Part shown: positions 21,790-33,591 of the stretch, one piece after another
How the letters are laid out: every line of letters starts with the position of its first letter
Numbering within the stretch: position 1 is the stretch's first letter
DNA from: Heterohyrax brucei
Lineage: Eukaryota > Chordata > Mammalia > Hyracoidea > Procaviidae
Direction: 5' to 3'
Assembly (NCBI GenBank): GCA_028571685.1
Contig: CM053142.1
Location: forward strand, 71,387,296 to 71,451,295
Length of the DNA stretch: 64,000 nucleotides
The notes under the pieces: model-generated
Told to the model about the DNA's origin: nothing
Database searches by the model: none
The model's input: only the letters and a program-made list of their open reading frames with translations
Translations under genes and position numbers: made by a program

Positions 21790-23085
21790 CTTGATTATCT
21801 AGTTCTTCTTTAACAGAAATAGCACAAGTAGATGGCTTCAAGGTCATACTTTGGCTCTTGTGGACCAGTGCTAATTTTCTTCAGTTTCAATTTGAATTTG
21901 CATATGAGCAGTTGATGGTCTGTGCCACAGTCAGCACCTCATCTTGTTCTGACTGCTGATGTGGAGCTTTTCCATCAGCTCTTTTCACAGATGTAGTCAG
22001 TTTGATTCTTGTGTATTCCATCTGGTAAGTCCATGTGTACAGTCACCATTTGCATCAATTAAAAGAGGTATTTGTAATGAAGAAGTCATTAGTTTTGCAA
22101 AATTCTATTGTGTGATCTCCAGGATTATTTCTATCACCAAGGCTATATTTTCCAGCTACTGATCCTTCTTTTCTGTTTCTGATTTTTGCATTCCAGTCAC
22201 CAGTAATTATTAATGCACCCTGATTGCATATTTGATCAATTTCAGACTGCAAAAGTTGGTAAAAGTCTTCAATTTCTTCATCTTTGGCCTTAGTGGTTGG
22301 TGCATAAATTTAAATAACAGTTGTACTAACTGGCCTTCCTTGTAGGCTTATGGAGATTACCCTATCACTGACAACATTGTACCTCAGGACAGATCTTAAG
22401 ATGTTCTTTTTGATGATGAATGCAACACTGTTCCTCTTCAAGTTTTCTTTCCCGGCATGGTATGCTATATGATTGTCTGGTTCAAAATGGCCAATACTGG
22501 TCCATTTCAGCTCACTAATGCCTAGGATATTGTTGTTTATGCACTGCATTTCATTTTTGACAATTTCCAATTTTTCTAGATTCCTACTTCATACATTCCA
22601 TATTCTGATTTTTAGTGGATGTTTTCAGCTGTTTCTTCTCATTTGGAGTCATGCCACATCAGCAAATGAAGATCCTGAAGGCTTTGCTTCATCTACGTCA
22701 CTAAGGGTGACTCTGCTTTGAGGAGGCAGCTCTTCCCCAGTTGTCTTCCGAGTGCCTTGCAATCTGGGAGGCTCCGGCGCTATATCCAGCACTCTATCTG
22801 GCAGTAATCTGCTGCTATTCATAAAGTTTTCACTGGCTAGCTCTTTTCAGAAGTAGACTGCTGGGTCCTTCTTCCTAGCCTGTCTTAGTCTGGAAGCTCA
22901 GCTGAGACCTGTCAACCATGGATGACCCTGCTGGCACCTAAATACCAGTGGCATAACTTCCAGCATCACAGCAACAAGCAAGCCCCCACAGTATGGCAAA
23001 CCGACAGACAAGGGAGGGCTGCTTGCTCTACCTTTACTCAGTCTTCCTAGCCTGCTCTCTCTTCCTTTATGCCCTTTAATGCTTG
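21790..23085 (-). pseudogene. RTE LINE 5' half: endonuclease domain and 5' UTR
   Basis: Reverse-strand frames at 22570-22310 and 22252-22055 encode pieces of an APE-type endonuclease: NILGISELKWTSIGHF, NSVAFIIKK, then IITGDWNAK with the catalytic GDWN core and CKTNDFFITNT. About 22.60-23.085 kb matches the RTE 5' region also seen at 51265-51645. It is broken by stops and frameshifts, and the RT domain is absent. It abuts a plus-strand RTE 3' end, so it may be a 5'-inverted copy. Confidence 0.85.
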
Positions 23086-23805
23086 GAGGGATCGGTCCCT
23101 GGAGAAGGATATCATGCTTGGTAAAATGGAGGGTCAGTGAAAAAAAAGGGAAACCCTGAAAGTGGTGGATTGACAAAGTGGTTGCAACAATGGGCTTAAG
23201 AATCAAAATAATTGTGGGCATTGTACAAGACCAGGCAATGTTTTGTTCTGTTGTACTGACTGAGTGTCACCTAAAAACAAGAACAGATGGTTTCAACAAA
23301 CAGAAGTTTACTCTCTCATAGTCCGGGACACTAGAAGTCCAAATTCAGGATGTCCATTCCACAGGAAGCCTTTCTCTTTCTGTCAGCTCTGGAGGAAGGC
23401 CCTTGACATAAATCTTCCTTGGTCAAGAAGCTTCTCAGTGCAGAAATCCCAGCTCCAAAAGAGTAGCTTATTCTCCTGGCTCTTGTTTCTTGTGGTACGT
23501 GTTCCCTTCTTCTCTCTGTTTGCATCTCACTGTTATAGCTCAAAAGAGGGGGGACCTAATCTTGTAGATTTGTTCCTACATCACTAACACAAATGCTTCC
23601 AGCTAGCATCGTAGAGGTAAGATTTACAACAGGTGGGCAAATCGTATCAGTTGACAAAATTGTTGACAGTCACACAATAGTGGGAATCATGAACTAGCCT
23701 AGATGATGGACATTTTTTGGGGAAAAAGTCAATCCCTCATAGTTGCCATAAATTGGAATTGATTTAACAGCAATGGTTTTGGTTTGGAGTTTGGTACCCA
23801 TTAAT
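23086..23805 (+). repeat. RTE LINE 3' end, split by a reverse LTR
   Basis: 23086-23256 (ATATCATGCTTGGTAAAATG, GGTGGATTGACAAAGTGG, TTTTGTTCTGTTGTAC) resumes at 23740-23800 (GTTGCCATAAATTGG, ATTTAACAGCAATGG). Confidence 0.73.
23257..23739 (-). mobile_element. Solo LTR (ERVL/MaLR-like, lineage-specific), reverse
   Basis: Read in reverse it starts like the LTRs at 23811 and 62773 (GATTGA..T-rich.CCCC then GATTCCCACTATTGTGTGA). Plus-strand ends are TG (23257) and CA (23739). It sits in an RTE 3' end. Confidence 0.62.
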
Positions 23806-23810
23806 ATGAT

Positions 23811-24245
23811 TGTATAGATTGAATTGTGTCCCCCAAAATATCTATCAGCTTGGTCAGAACATGATTCCAAGTATTGTGTAGTTGCCCAGTATTCTGTGAT
23901 CTGATGTGATCACCTATGTGTTGTCAATCCTAAGCTCTATAATGTTAATGAAGTGGGATTAGAGGCTTGTGTTAATGAGGCAGGACTCAAACTATAGGAT
24001 TAGGTTGTATCTTGAATTAATCTCTTGTGAGATATAGAAGAGAGAATACCACCAAAAATGAAGTGGCAGGAACAGAGTAAATCAGTATTTCTGATGCTTA
24101 GAGACTCTTCCAGAGCTGACAGAGACTTTCCCTAGAGCTAGCACTCTGCATTCAAACTTTCAGCTTGCTATATTGTGACAGAATAAACTCCTGTATATTA
24201 AAGCCATTGTGGTACTTTTGTTATAGCAGCACTAGGTAACAAATA
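23811..24245 (+). mobile_element. Solo LTR of the same family, forward
   Basis: It starts TGTATAGATTGAATTGTGTC and ends with AATAAACTCC, AAGCCATTGTGGTAC and GCAGCACTAGGTAAC, the MaLR-style terminus. The flanks ATGAT and GTGAT may be a 5-bp target duplication. Confidence 0.62.
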
Positions 24246-24269
24246 GTGATTTTGCTTGCAAATAGTTTT

Positions 24270-25074
24270 TTTGTTCGTTTGTTCTGTTTTTTTTCCCTCT
24301 AGGGGTGTTTCATAAAAGAGAAGGATAGACACAGAAACATTCATCCAAAGAAGACACCATGTAAAGATGCATCAATAAGAAGCAAAGAAAATGCCAACGA
24401 CTGCTTGCAGCCACTAAAAAAGAAGAGAGAGGCATAGAATAGTTTCTTTCTTACAGGTTCCAGGAGTTAACATGGCCAAGACTCTGGTTTGGACGTCTAG
24501 CCTCCAGAACTCTGAGAGAACAATGTCCGTTTTCTATAGCCATTCACTTGGTGGTGTTTCCTTATAGTACTTCTGGGAAATATGAGAGAGTCTGGGACCA
24601 GAGGGAGAAGGACACTACTTTAATAAATACTTAAAAATGTGGAGGTGACTTTAGAATTGGGAAGTGGATAAAGGCTGGGAAAATATTGAAACACTTGATA
24701 GTGAATCCCAGATTGCCTTGAAAAGATCGTTGGTAAAATTAATGGCTTTAGCAGGCAATTCTGCTGAGGGCACACAAACAAGTAAAGAGTAATTTAGAGA
24801 CTTGGCAAGACTGCTGACACGATGGGGAGTTGGGCAGAGGCAGGGCTGCTTTGTTTCAGGAGTAGGATCACTGCCTGGATTTCAAAAAGTGGAAATACCA
24901 ACTTCATTCAAGTGGGTGGCACTGCTTGGCTGGTCTGGGAAATTGGGAGCCACTATCCAAAGATGAAGCAGCAGGAGCAATGACCTGATAAATCAGAGCA
25001 ATAGAACTGCTACTCAGAGGTGAGTGGGTGGGACGAACACTCAGGGCCAAGGATGTGGAGCCAACATTGACGGC
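24270..25074 (+). mobile_element. MLT1/MaLR LTR fragment plus internal region
   Basis: CCAAAGAAGACACCATGTAA and TCTAGCCTCCAGAACTCTGA match the MLT1 LTR end. GGAGGTGACTTTAGAATTGG and CAGATTGCCTTGAAAAG match MaLR internal sequence. No intact frame. Confidence 0.5.
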
Positions 25075-26720
25075 TGAAAAACACAGATCACAATACCTAT
25101 GTTTTATGGACTATGCAAATGTATTTGACTGCCAGTTCTATAACAAATTATGGATAATATTTTGAAGAATGAGAATTCTGGAAAACTTAATTGCACTCAC
25201 TAGAAGCATGTACAGAGATCAAGAGGTAATCGTTGGAACAGAACAAGGAGACACTGCATGGTTTAAAATTAGGAAACGTATCAATGAAGGTTGTATATTA
25301 TCCTTTCACCATACTTACTCAATTTGTATGATGGCCAAATAAATCAAGAAGCTGGTCTATACAAAGAAGAATATGGTAGCAAGATTGGAGGAAGACAGAT
25401 TAACAACTTGAGATATCCCAAAGATACAACCATAGTTGCTCAGAGTGAAGAGGACTTGAAGTACTTACTGATGAAGATCAAAGGACTACAGCCTTCAGTG
25501 TGGAATACAGCTCAACATAAAAAAACAAAAATCCACACCAGACCACTAAGCAACATCATGATAAAGGGAAAAGATATCGAAGTTGTCAAGGATTTCGTTT
25601 TCCTTGGATTCACAATCAACATCCATTGAAGCAACAGTCATGAAAGCCAAAAACATATGAGGTCTGACAAGTCACCAAACTTAATTGTTCTAAGTGCTAC
25701 CTACCACACTGCGGAATATCACCTTCAAAGTATTCCCCTTGGGAAGTTATGCACAGGTGCCAGAGTGTAGTCCATCCCTCAAAGCAACTTTGGAACTCTT
25801 TCTGGAATGGCCATTGTGCATGTTAGCAAGGTGGAAAGTTAGTGAACTTAATTGTAGAGTTGTCCTTGAGTGAGTGTTTAGCTAGTAAACAAATAACTGT
25901 ATTGGAATACCCTACCTGGTTACCTGATCTGGCCCCAAATGACTCTTTTCTTTAACCAAAGGTAAAGGAAATATTGAAAGGGAGACATTTCGATGACATT
26001 CAGGACATCGAGGGTAATACAACAGCTCTAAGGGCCATTCAGTAAAAGTGTTCCAAAATTGCTCTGAAGGGTGGATGAGGTGCTGGCATTGTCACCTAGT
26101 TTCTCAAGGGGAGTACCTTGAAGGTGACTATAGTGATATTATCACTGAGGTATTTTGCACTTTTTCTAGGATGAGCTTGTGAACTTACTGGCAGTACTTG
26201 CATATTTCAATGGCCAATCTTTTACAAAAAGACCTCTTTAAAGTGTTAAAAAGTAATGTATCACTGTGAGGACTAAGGTGCACTTGACCAAAGCCACAGT
26301 GTCTTCTACTACCTTATAAGCATGCAGAAGCTGGACAATGAATAAGGAAGACCAAAGAAGAATTAACACCTTTGAATTACAGTATTAGCAAAGAATACTG
26401 AATACAACGGGGACTGCCAGAAGACTGAATAAATCTGTCTTGGAAGAAGTACAGCCAGAATGCTTCTTAGAAGCACGAATGGAAAGACTTTGTCTTGTGT
26501 ACAGTGGGCATGTTATCAGGACATCATGCTTGGTAAAGTAGATGGTCAAAATGAGGAAGACCCTCAACAAGATGGACTGACACAGTGGCTACAACGATGA
26601 GCTAAAGCATAGTGATGATTATCAGCATTGCACAGCATCAGAAGGGTTTCATTTTGTTTTATGCAGGTTCCCTAGAGTTGGAACAGACTTGACAACACCT
26701 AACTACCACAAAGCGGCAAA
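25075..26720 (+). pseudogene. RTE LINE: RT C-terminal half and 3' UTR, interrupted by mariner
   Basis: The frame at 25291-25629 encodes an RT thumb-side fragment (IGGRQINNLRYPKDTTIVAQ, SEEDLKYLLMKIK). The RT catalytic box, normally YADD, reads YPKD, so the copy is dead. Upstream codons match RT palm words (MYRDQEVIVGTEQGD). The element resumes after the mariner insertion (26205) and runs to the 3' UTR words CAAGATGGACTGACACAGTG and GACAACACCTAACTACCAC. Confidence 0.85.
25658..26202 (+). mobile_element. mariner-like DNA transposon, internally deleted
   Basis: It is flanked by TA on both sides (25656-25657, 26203-26204). Ends TGAGGTCTGACAAGT and the reverse complement TGCAAGTACTGCCAGTAAGT are imperfect inverted repeats. 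Conceptual plus-strand reading gives PDLAPNDSF, then KVKEILKGRHFDD, the mariner transposase C-terminal region with its PDLAPxD word. It is about 545 bp against about 1.3 kb for a full mariner. Confidence 0.65.
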
Positions 26721-26834
26721 GTTAATTCCCACGGCAAAGGGGCTGCTACCCAGATCTGAAGGGCGGGAACTGAAGAACAGGGAATTCTGTTCAATCCTTG
26801 AGCCCTAATAAAATTTGTCATACTGATTTTTAGA
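26721..26834. other. Short unassigned stretch
   Basis: No recognised repeat between the RTE end and the next SINE. Confidence 0.3.
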
Positions 26835-27005
26835 CTTGGTTTAGTGGATTAAGTGCTACATCTGCTAACCAAAAGGTCGGCAGTTCATATCCTCCAGGAG
26901 CTCCTTGGAAACTCTATGGAGCAGCTCTACTCTGATATCTTGGGTCCCTATGAGTCAGACCTGACTCAACAGCAGTGAGTTTGGTGGGGTTTTTTTGGTG
27001 TCTAT
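26835..27005 (+). repeat. AfroSINE
   Basis: CTAACCAAAAGGTCGGCAGT, CTCCTTGGAAACTCTATGG and CTATGAGTCAGACCTGACTC, with a G/T-rich tail. Confidence 0.82.
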
Positions 27006-27009
27006 CACT

Positions 27010-27620
27010 GGTTTTCCCCTCTAATTTCTCCATTTTGTAATAGGAATTCTTACCTATTCTGCCATTGTACTTTGGAAGCAGAAATCTGTGGATAGAGTAG
27101 AATTTTGCTCCAGGATAAACCATATTCAGCATCTCATTTATAGCTGATTTAGGTGATTATACTTCCGTAGGTCCCTGAGGTTCTGTTCATTTTCTTTTTC
27201 AACTTTTTTTCTCTCTGTTGTTCCAGATGATTACTTTCTACTGCTCTCTCTACCAGTGCACACATTGTTTCCTGTTTCTTCCATTTTTCCATTAAGCCTA
27301 TCCATTCAGTTGTTTATTTTAATTACTGTATTTTTCAGTTGTACACTTTCTATTTGGTTCTTCTTTGTATCTTTATTTTATAAGACCTTTTTTTCCATTT
27401 GTTTCATATGGAGAATAATCATCCACTGAGGGCATTTTATGATAATGACTTTAAATTTTTTGTGAGATAATTCTAGTGTCTTTGCCATCTCATCAATTTC
27501 ATCTGTCAATTATCTTTTCTCATTCAAATTAGAATTTTCATTGTCCTTGAAATGAATGATTTTCTACTGAAACCTGGCCATTGGGTATATTCTAAGACAT
27601 TAAATCTTATTGAAGCCCCA
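27010..27620 (-). repeat. Ancient L1 (L1M-like) fragment
   Basis: T-rich reverse L1 words: TTTCTATTTGGTTCTTCTTT, CATCAATTTCATCTGTC, CTGAAACCTGGCCATTGG. It shares the region near 36730 (TTTCTATTTGGTTCTTC). Confidence 0.45.
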
Positions 27621-28559
27621 AAATGTGTAATTTGACCTTTGATTACTTGATTCATTTTTTAAAAGTACATCAAGACAAATTATCCTTTATAGCTAAACCT
27701 GCAACTGTTATTTCTTTTCTACTGAAATGACTATTTAACATTGATATTTTTTCCATCCCATATTGTTCTTTGTGACATAGCCACATTTTCTACTCTTATG
27801 ATTTCTCTTTTTGATTCTCTTGAAGAGTATATTTTCTTTTAAACATAACAGTATCTACATCTATAGAAATAGCTCAATGATATGACATAAACCTAAGTCA
27901 AGAATAATTTCTATCATAAAGAAGTAATTCTAAGCAGGAGTGTAGACAACAGAGCTGTAAAATGAACAACAAAAGCTACTCGCAATTAGTCATATTTAAT
28001 TCAGTATTTCACACAATTTGTTCAGTTAACTTTTTTAACTGTAAGCACCATACTAGAGCATATTATACTTTGATAGAATATTTACAAGTGGTTGGCTTAC
28101 ATAAAACAAACACATTAGACTTGTTTTCAAATGAATAATTTTCTTATTAGAGTTACATTTTCACTTTGAACAGTATGATGTTTGAACTCATATTTTCAAC
28201 TGTTGCCCCACTTACTGTGATTATCCATGTGGATATCATCACTGATACATTTTTATATTGGGTTACTAACCTCCATATGGTAAAATAAGATAAACTGGCA
28301 GTGCAATGGATTTCTCCTTATATGTGGCCTTTCTTACCCTGGGTTTAAAATTATTCTACGATAATTGGCTGGTCCACAATCTTGTAAAGGATTGCTTAGT
28401 TGAATGTGCAAATAAGGTACATAAAACCTTTGAAGAATTGGTCAATTAATATGCAAAGAAGATGACTTTTGTTCTTCTCAGGCAATTAGTTCCTGGTCTT
28501 GCTAGGTGTTAGCTACATCTTGAAACTGATAAGGAGCTTTCTTTATTAATATCTTACCA
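27621..28559. other. Unassigned intergenic sequence
   Basis: AT-rich, no exon or family recognised. Confidence 0.3.
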
Positions 28560-29060
28560 GGCAGAGGTATTTAAAGAGAGATAAAGAAGAGTGAGCTATA
28601 AAATTGAACATGGCAAGAAATGGTGTGAGGTGGTGAGCAGCAGCTGATAAATCACAAAGACTGATTCAATAGGCCTGGGCAGGGTCAGGAGGGAGCAGGC
28701 CCAACCAGAGTCTGGTGGCAGCAGGGTAGAGTGAGCAGTCTGCCTGCAGGCATGGCTGAGAAGGGGCTGAGAGGTGTCCTGGCTGGAAGATGTCCTGATT
28801 GATAAACTGTATCATGTCTCCTAAAGTTTTTTTTTTTTTTTTTTGGTACTTCAGAGTTGATTCTGATGTTAGGTTGTAACTTGTTAGTTCCTAATAAACT
28901 ATCTACCTGTAAGTACAGTTAGTGAGTTTTATGTGATGTTACAGCTGATTACCAAGCCCGATGATGGGAAGAACAGTACTGAGGAGAGGAGTAGTCACTG
29001 GTGGTAAAGACAGTGGAATGATACAGAAACTTCTAGAAGTTGGATATTTGGGACATCTTT
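28560..29060 (+). mobile_element. Possible LTR remnant
   Basis: A TATTTAAAGAG word near 28569, a GC-richer body, then TCCTAATAAACTATC and ACCTGTAAGTACAG resemble an LTR with a poly(A) signal. No partner LTR or internal region is seen. Confidence 0.28.
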
Positions 29061-30125
29061 AACCTCTGTCTGGTAGAAACAAGCATTGTCCTAATTCTTA
29101 TTATAGAAGTCATCTCTTTAAAGTTGGAACATTATTATGCAATGGAAACATTTAAGGGTTACACACACAAACTGCAATAGATCTTCAAATCAATCTGTTT
29201 AATAAGGTCAATAATTATTGATAAAATTAACATTAAAGGTTGGCAGTATATAAAGCATGAGTCATTATTAGAAGATTTAACATAAATACAATAGACTAAT
29301 TAGAATAGAAGTGAACTTTGCTTACAGGGAGTTTTTAATTATATGACGCCAAAACAATTGTGCTATTATATGAAAACACATGCAACAAAGCATTAAATAA
29401 AAGAGTCAAGCAAAATGTGAGTTGCATTAGTGAAGATCACATCAACCTTCATGGCCTATGATTTCAAGATAAGATGAAATATCTTCTAGAACAAACCCCA
29501 ATGATAAACACAGAAATGATAGATAGGACATTAATAAAAATATGTTATAATTCATGCAAGATCATTAACCAAATGAATAGCTTAGGTTAAAAATTCTGTA
29601 GGGAGGAAATAAACCATTTTAGGCTGCAGTGGTAGGAGAAAATTTTCCAATGAGTGGGAGTAAGAAACTGATGGCAGAAATAAGTTAATAAATTATATCA
29701 CTACAAAATCCTAGATACGACGTGAAGAATGTGTATGTATAACAGAAAGCGGTAATGAAAAGGTCTTAGAAAATGTACAGTGTTGTGGAAAAGACTTAAA
29801 GATGACTCAGCTATGCTGGAAAGAAGAATCATCCTTTTTATCTAGCTGATGTGCTCATAGATGATATTAATCAAAGTAAGTTGAGGCTTTCTGGTTTTTC
29901 TAAAATGTAATATATAAAATATTTCCAAGGACAAATATAACCACAATTATAATATTTTAACCGCATCGATTTCTGTAACCATGAAATGCAGACAGTAGTG
30001 AGTACAACTCAAGGAAGTTGTAACCATTTAATGAATCAACGCACACAAAATACTTAAAACAGTGACTTGCTGAAAGTTAGTGTTCAACAAATGTTAGCTA
30101 TGATGCCTCACTGGCATTTCATACT
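29061..30125. other. Unassigned intergenic sequence
   Basis: No repeat or exon recognised. One AP-1 word (TGACTCA, 29803-29809) is noted without further support. Confidence 0.3.
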
Positions 30126-30336
30126 AGGTCTCTGGGTGGTGCAGACAGTTGTGATCAACTGCTAACCTAAAGTTTTGTACCATAAAAGAAAGGCCTGGTG
30201 ATCTGATTTTGTAAAGATTACAGACAAAAAAAATAAGTAAAATCCTGCGGAGCAGTTCTACCCTGTAACACATGGTGTCGCTGTGTGTCAGAATCATCTT
30301 GACTACAGTCGGTTGGTTTTTGGCTTGGCATTTCAT
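30126..30336 (+). repeat. AfroSINE, long subfamily
   Basis: GGTCTCTGGGTGGTGCAGAC head, GAAAGGCCTGGTGATCTGA block and CTACAGTCGGTTGGTTTTTG end. Confidence 0.75.
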
Positions 30337-30690
30337 AGTTTTGGTGACTAAGGTGTGTCTTACCTAAGTCGTGATATTTTCAATTGCCTCATATGCATGT
30401 GAAAACTGGACGATGAAAAAGGAAGACCAAAGAAATTGATACATTTGAATCATGGTGCTGTAAAAGTATATTGGACTAGTACCATGGACTAGCAGAAGAA
30501 CTAGCAAATCTGTCTTATGGGAGGTGCAACCAGAATGTTCCTTAGAAGCAAGAATGATGAGACTAATTCCTGGTGAAGGACATGATTGGTAAAGAAGAGG
30601 ATCACCGAAAAAGAAGAAAACGCAGAACAAGATGGATTGACACAGCGGCTGCAACAATGGCCTTGAATATACCCTACTGTTGTGTAGATG
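30337..30690 (+). repeat. RTE LINE 3' part
   Basis: CCTCATATGCATGTGAAAAC, GACGATGAAAAAGGAAGACC, AACAAGATGGATTGACACAG. 5'-truncated; the tail is lost. Confidence 0.75.
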
Positions 30691-30827
30691 ACACAAGACC
30701 AGCGAGAAAAAGTCCTATGGATGGCGTACCCAGCTATAACTACTCCTTGCTCCTCCCTCCTTCTCTGCATCTGCTACCATCTTTGGGCTTCAGAACAAAC
30801 TGTTACACCTTCCACTTCAAAGCCTAA
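30691..30827. other. Short unassigned stretch
   Basis: C/T-rich, no family recognised. Confidence 0.3.
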
Positions 30828-31015
30828 TACCAAACCAAAAACTCAGTGCCATGGAGTTAATTCTGGCTCATAGTGACCCTATGCCAAGCCAGCCAAGTGT
30901 CGTCGCAGTAAAATGGCTCCACAGAGTGTCCAAGAAGCGCCTCCCTGGAAGATTTGGACTGCCAACCTTTTGGTGAGCAAATGTAGCATTTAACAACTAT
31001 GCCACCAGGGTTTTT
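30828..31015 (-). repeat. AfroSINE with an inserted CCAAGCC-tail piece
   Basis: Reverse copy (CTCAGTGCCATGGAGTTAAT to ATGCCACCAGGGTTTTT). At 30883-30903, inside it, a second tail-like word ATGCCAAGCCAGCCAAGTGT occurs. Confidence 0.78.
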
Positions 31016-31409
31016 AAAGCTTAGTAGTTTGTCTAAATAAGCAGCAGAGTTAAAGAGATCAATTCCAAGCTAACAATTTGTGGCTGATGCTCCCATGGCT
31101 GACTACCACTTACTCAGTGATCAGGCAGTTACATACAAAACCCTTGGGATATAAACTGGATGGTCGAGTATCTTGGGGTTCTTCATCCACAATGCAAAGG
31201 AAGGAAGCATCCAGGGAAGTTTTCTATTTCATCAGACAACTTTTGAGCCAGAGAGGATCACTCGTGATGGAATTTTTCCTGTTGTACAACATCTATGGCC
31301 TATGAGTAACTGAAATGGCATTTACTATCGCCAACACCATGTGTGTGTCTTGGGTGTGTGATTTGATCAGAATACCAAAAAGAAACAAAAACCCACAAAC
31401 CAAACAAAT
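31016..31409. other. Unassigned intergenic sequence
   Basis: No exon or repeat recognised. Confidence 0.3.
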
Positions 31410-31578
31410 AAAAAAAACAAAAACCAAACTCATTGTAGTTGAGTCGTTTCTGACTGATGGTGACCTTGTAGGACAGAGTTGAACTGTCCGTAGAGTTTCC
31501 AAAGGGCAGCTTGGTGGATTCAAACTGCTGACCTTTTTGTTGGCAGCTGAGCTCTTAGCCAGCATGATACCAGAGACT
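31410..31578 (-). repeat. AfroSINE
   Basis: AAAACCAAACTCATTGTAGT tail, GGACAGAGTTGAACTGTCC and the degenerate head CATGATACCAGAGAC. Confidence 0.78.
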
Positions 31579-31699
31579 TCTTTGATTAAGACATATGTAC
31601 ATAACACCCACGAAATTATTGGTACCACTAGGTAGAATTACTACAGTAGTACTCTTGTGGGTAACAAGGATCTGGAGACAGCCTTTTATGCAAACTATG

Positions 31700-31785
31700 T
31701 GTACAATACAACTGAGCATTTCATTCTGTATACATAGGATAGTTATGAGTCAGAACCTACTGGATAGCACTTAACGCATTTAATA
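31700..31785 (+). repeat. RTE/AfroSINE 3'-terminal fragment
   Basis: ACATAGGATAGTTATGAGTC and GATAGCACTTAACGC are the terminal RTE words only. Confidence 0.4.
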
Positions 31786-32424
31786 GCTTAATTAATGACA
31801 AAGAATTCCTATCATAATGCCTATCTGAAACATTTAGAATTGATACTCTGCATTGGATGATGGCAACTACCTCTACTCAAACACCATGGCCGTGTGGAAG
31901 ATGGTGAATTCCTGAATAGAATCTAATTTACATTAGGAAAGATGAAGAGAGGAATTGATTTTGGGGTAGGAAATCAACAATCTTTGCAATAATTATTGAA
32001 AAATATTTGCCAAAAAGAGGAAACTTTGATACTGATCTTCATATTTAAGCTCAGGAACTCGATGTTCTGTACTTACATCATTTGTCTTCACTTCCTAACA
32101 GGAAACTTTAAAACCACATCAGATAACACAAAAATTAAAAATACATATTTTGCTATTCTCCAACCACTGTAGAAAGTTTTTCCATAATACAAAGTTTTAA
32201 GTGGGTAGCGTCAGAATAAAGGAAAGGAAAAAAAATAGAATGAGTGCACATTATTTCTAAAGATTTGAAGTGGAGAAGGCCTAACAGATGTCTTGTGGTG
32301 CAAGTGGTAGAGCTCAGGACTGAAAATTGTAGTTGCTATGAAAATATGAATTTAGGAAAGTCAGTAAATTTCACCAAGTCGCACTCATTTTTTCCTCCCT
32401 TTATTTTCAAAAGCAAAAAATAAA
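31786..32424. other. Unassigned intergenic sequence
   Basis: AT-rich, nothing recognised. Confidence 0.3.
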
Positions 32425-33440
32425 GATACCACTTCAAGGACTGAGGTTCACCTGACCCAAACCATGATAATTTCAGTTACCTCATATGTATATGAAATCT
32501 GGACAATGAATAAAACGAAAGAATTGAAGTTTCCAAAATATAGTATTGAGGAAGAATATTGAATACACCATGAACAGCTAGAAAAATGAGCCAATCTGTT
32601 TCAGAAGAAACACAGCCAGCATGCTCCTTAGAGGCATGCACAGTGAGATTTCATCTCATGCACTTTGGACATGTTATCAGAAAGAACACTCGATGGATAA
32701 GAACATCATGCTTGGTGAAATAGGTCAGTGAAAAACAAGAAGACCCTTAAGGAGATGGATTAATGCTGTGGATACAACGATGGGCTGAAGCATAATGACA
32801 GTTAAGGATGGTATGTGCCTTAGGCTGGGTGCTCTATCAAAGTAAAACCAGTAAAGCATGTAAATACATCTAGAGAGAGATTTTTATCAAGGAAATGTCT
32901 CAAGTAATTGTACAGACTTTAAAGTCCCAAGTTCATGAGTCAGGATAGAGGCCTCTTCTGATTTACATAGCCGCAGGGGCTCGCTGACCCAAGATTGGAA
33001 AGTCAGACAGCAGGCCTTTGGCTTACATTCTGTGAAGATCCATGCATCTCAAGGCTGGCAGGCAAGTTGGCAGGTAAGCTGTGAACTGAAGTCCCAAGAA
33101 CTGGAAGTCGATGCACAGGACCCGGCTGGAGGATCAAGAGGGAGCAAAAGCCCATGAGCCTTGTCAGACAGTTCTTTTATATTCGATGCCTGCCACACTC
33201 CCAAGAAAACTCTCTTTCAGCTGATTGGCTACTCAGAGCAGATCCCACCACGGAGGTAACCACATTATATCAGAGCTCATCAAGGAAAGGATCACATCAT
33301 CGTACAACTGCCAAACTACATCACAACTGCCAAACCACTGACACACACATCCTTGACCATCACAGCACAGGACTGAACAATATTTTGTTCTGTTTCATGT
33401 GGGGCTCCTTTGACTCCATTGCACCTAACAACAACAAAAA
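32425..33440 (+). repeat. RTE LINE 3' part, split by a reverse LTR
   Basis: 32425-32813 carries GAGGTTCACCTGACCCAAAC, TGGACATGTTATCAG and ATCATGCTTGGTGAAATAGG. It resumes at 33365 with GCACAGGACTGAACAATATT and ends CACCTAACAACAACA. Confidence 0.75.
32814..33364 (-). mobile_element. Solo LTR, reverse, in an RTE 3' end
   Basis: Plus-strand ends TG (32814) and CA (33364). Read in reverse it has TATAAAAG at about 33181-33174. It differs from the 23.3/62.8 kb family. Element class not resolved. Confidence 0.55.
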
Positions 33441-33591
33441 CTTTGAAATTATTTGTGTAGTGGAATCTAAAGAACTTTTATTATACACAGTATATAGTTG
33501 AATATTCTTTTTTAATTTTCCATCCAGTTTACCTTTGTCTGCCTTTTGCTTGGGGTGTTTAATTAATTTACATTTAATGGAATAAATGATG

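Noticed and set aside
33154-33501. 115-codon open frame
   Set aside because: It spans the end of a reverse LTR and the RTE tail; no family resemblance.
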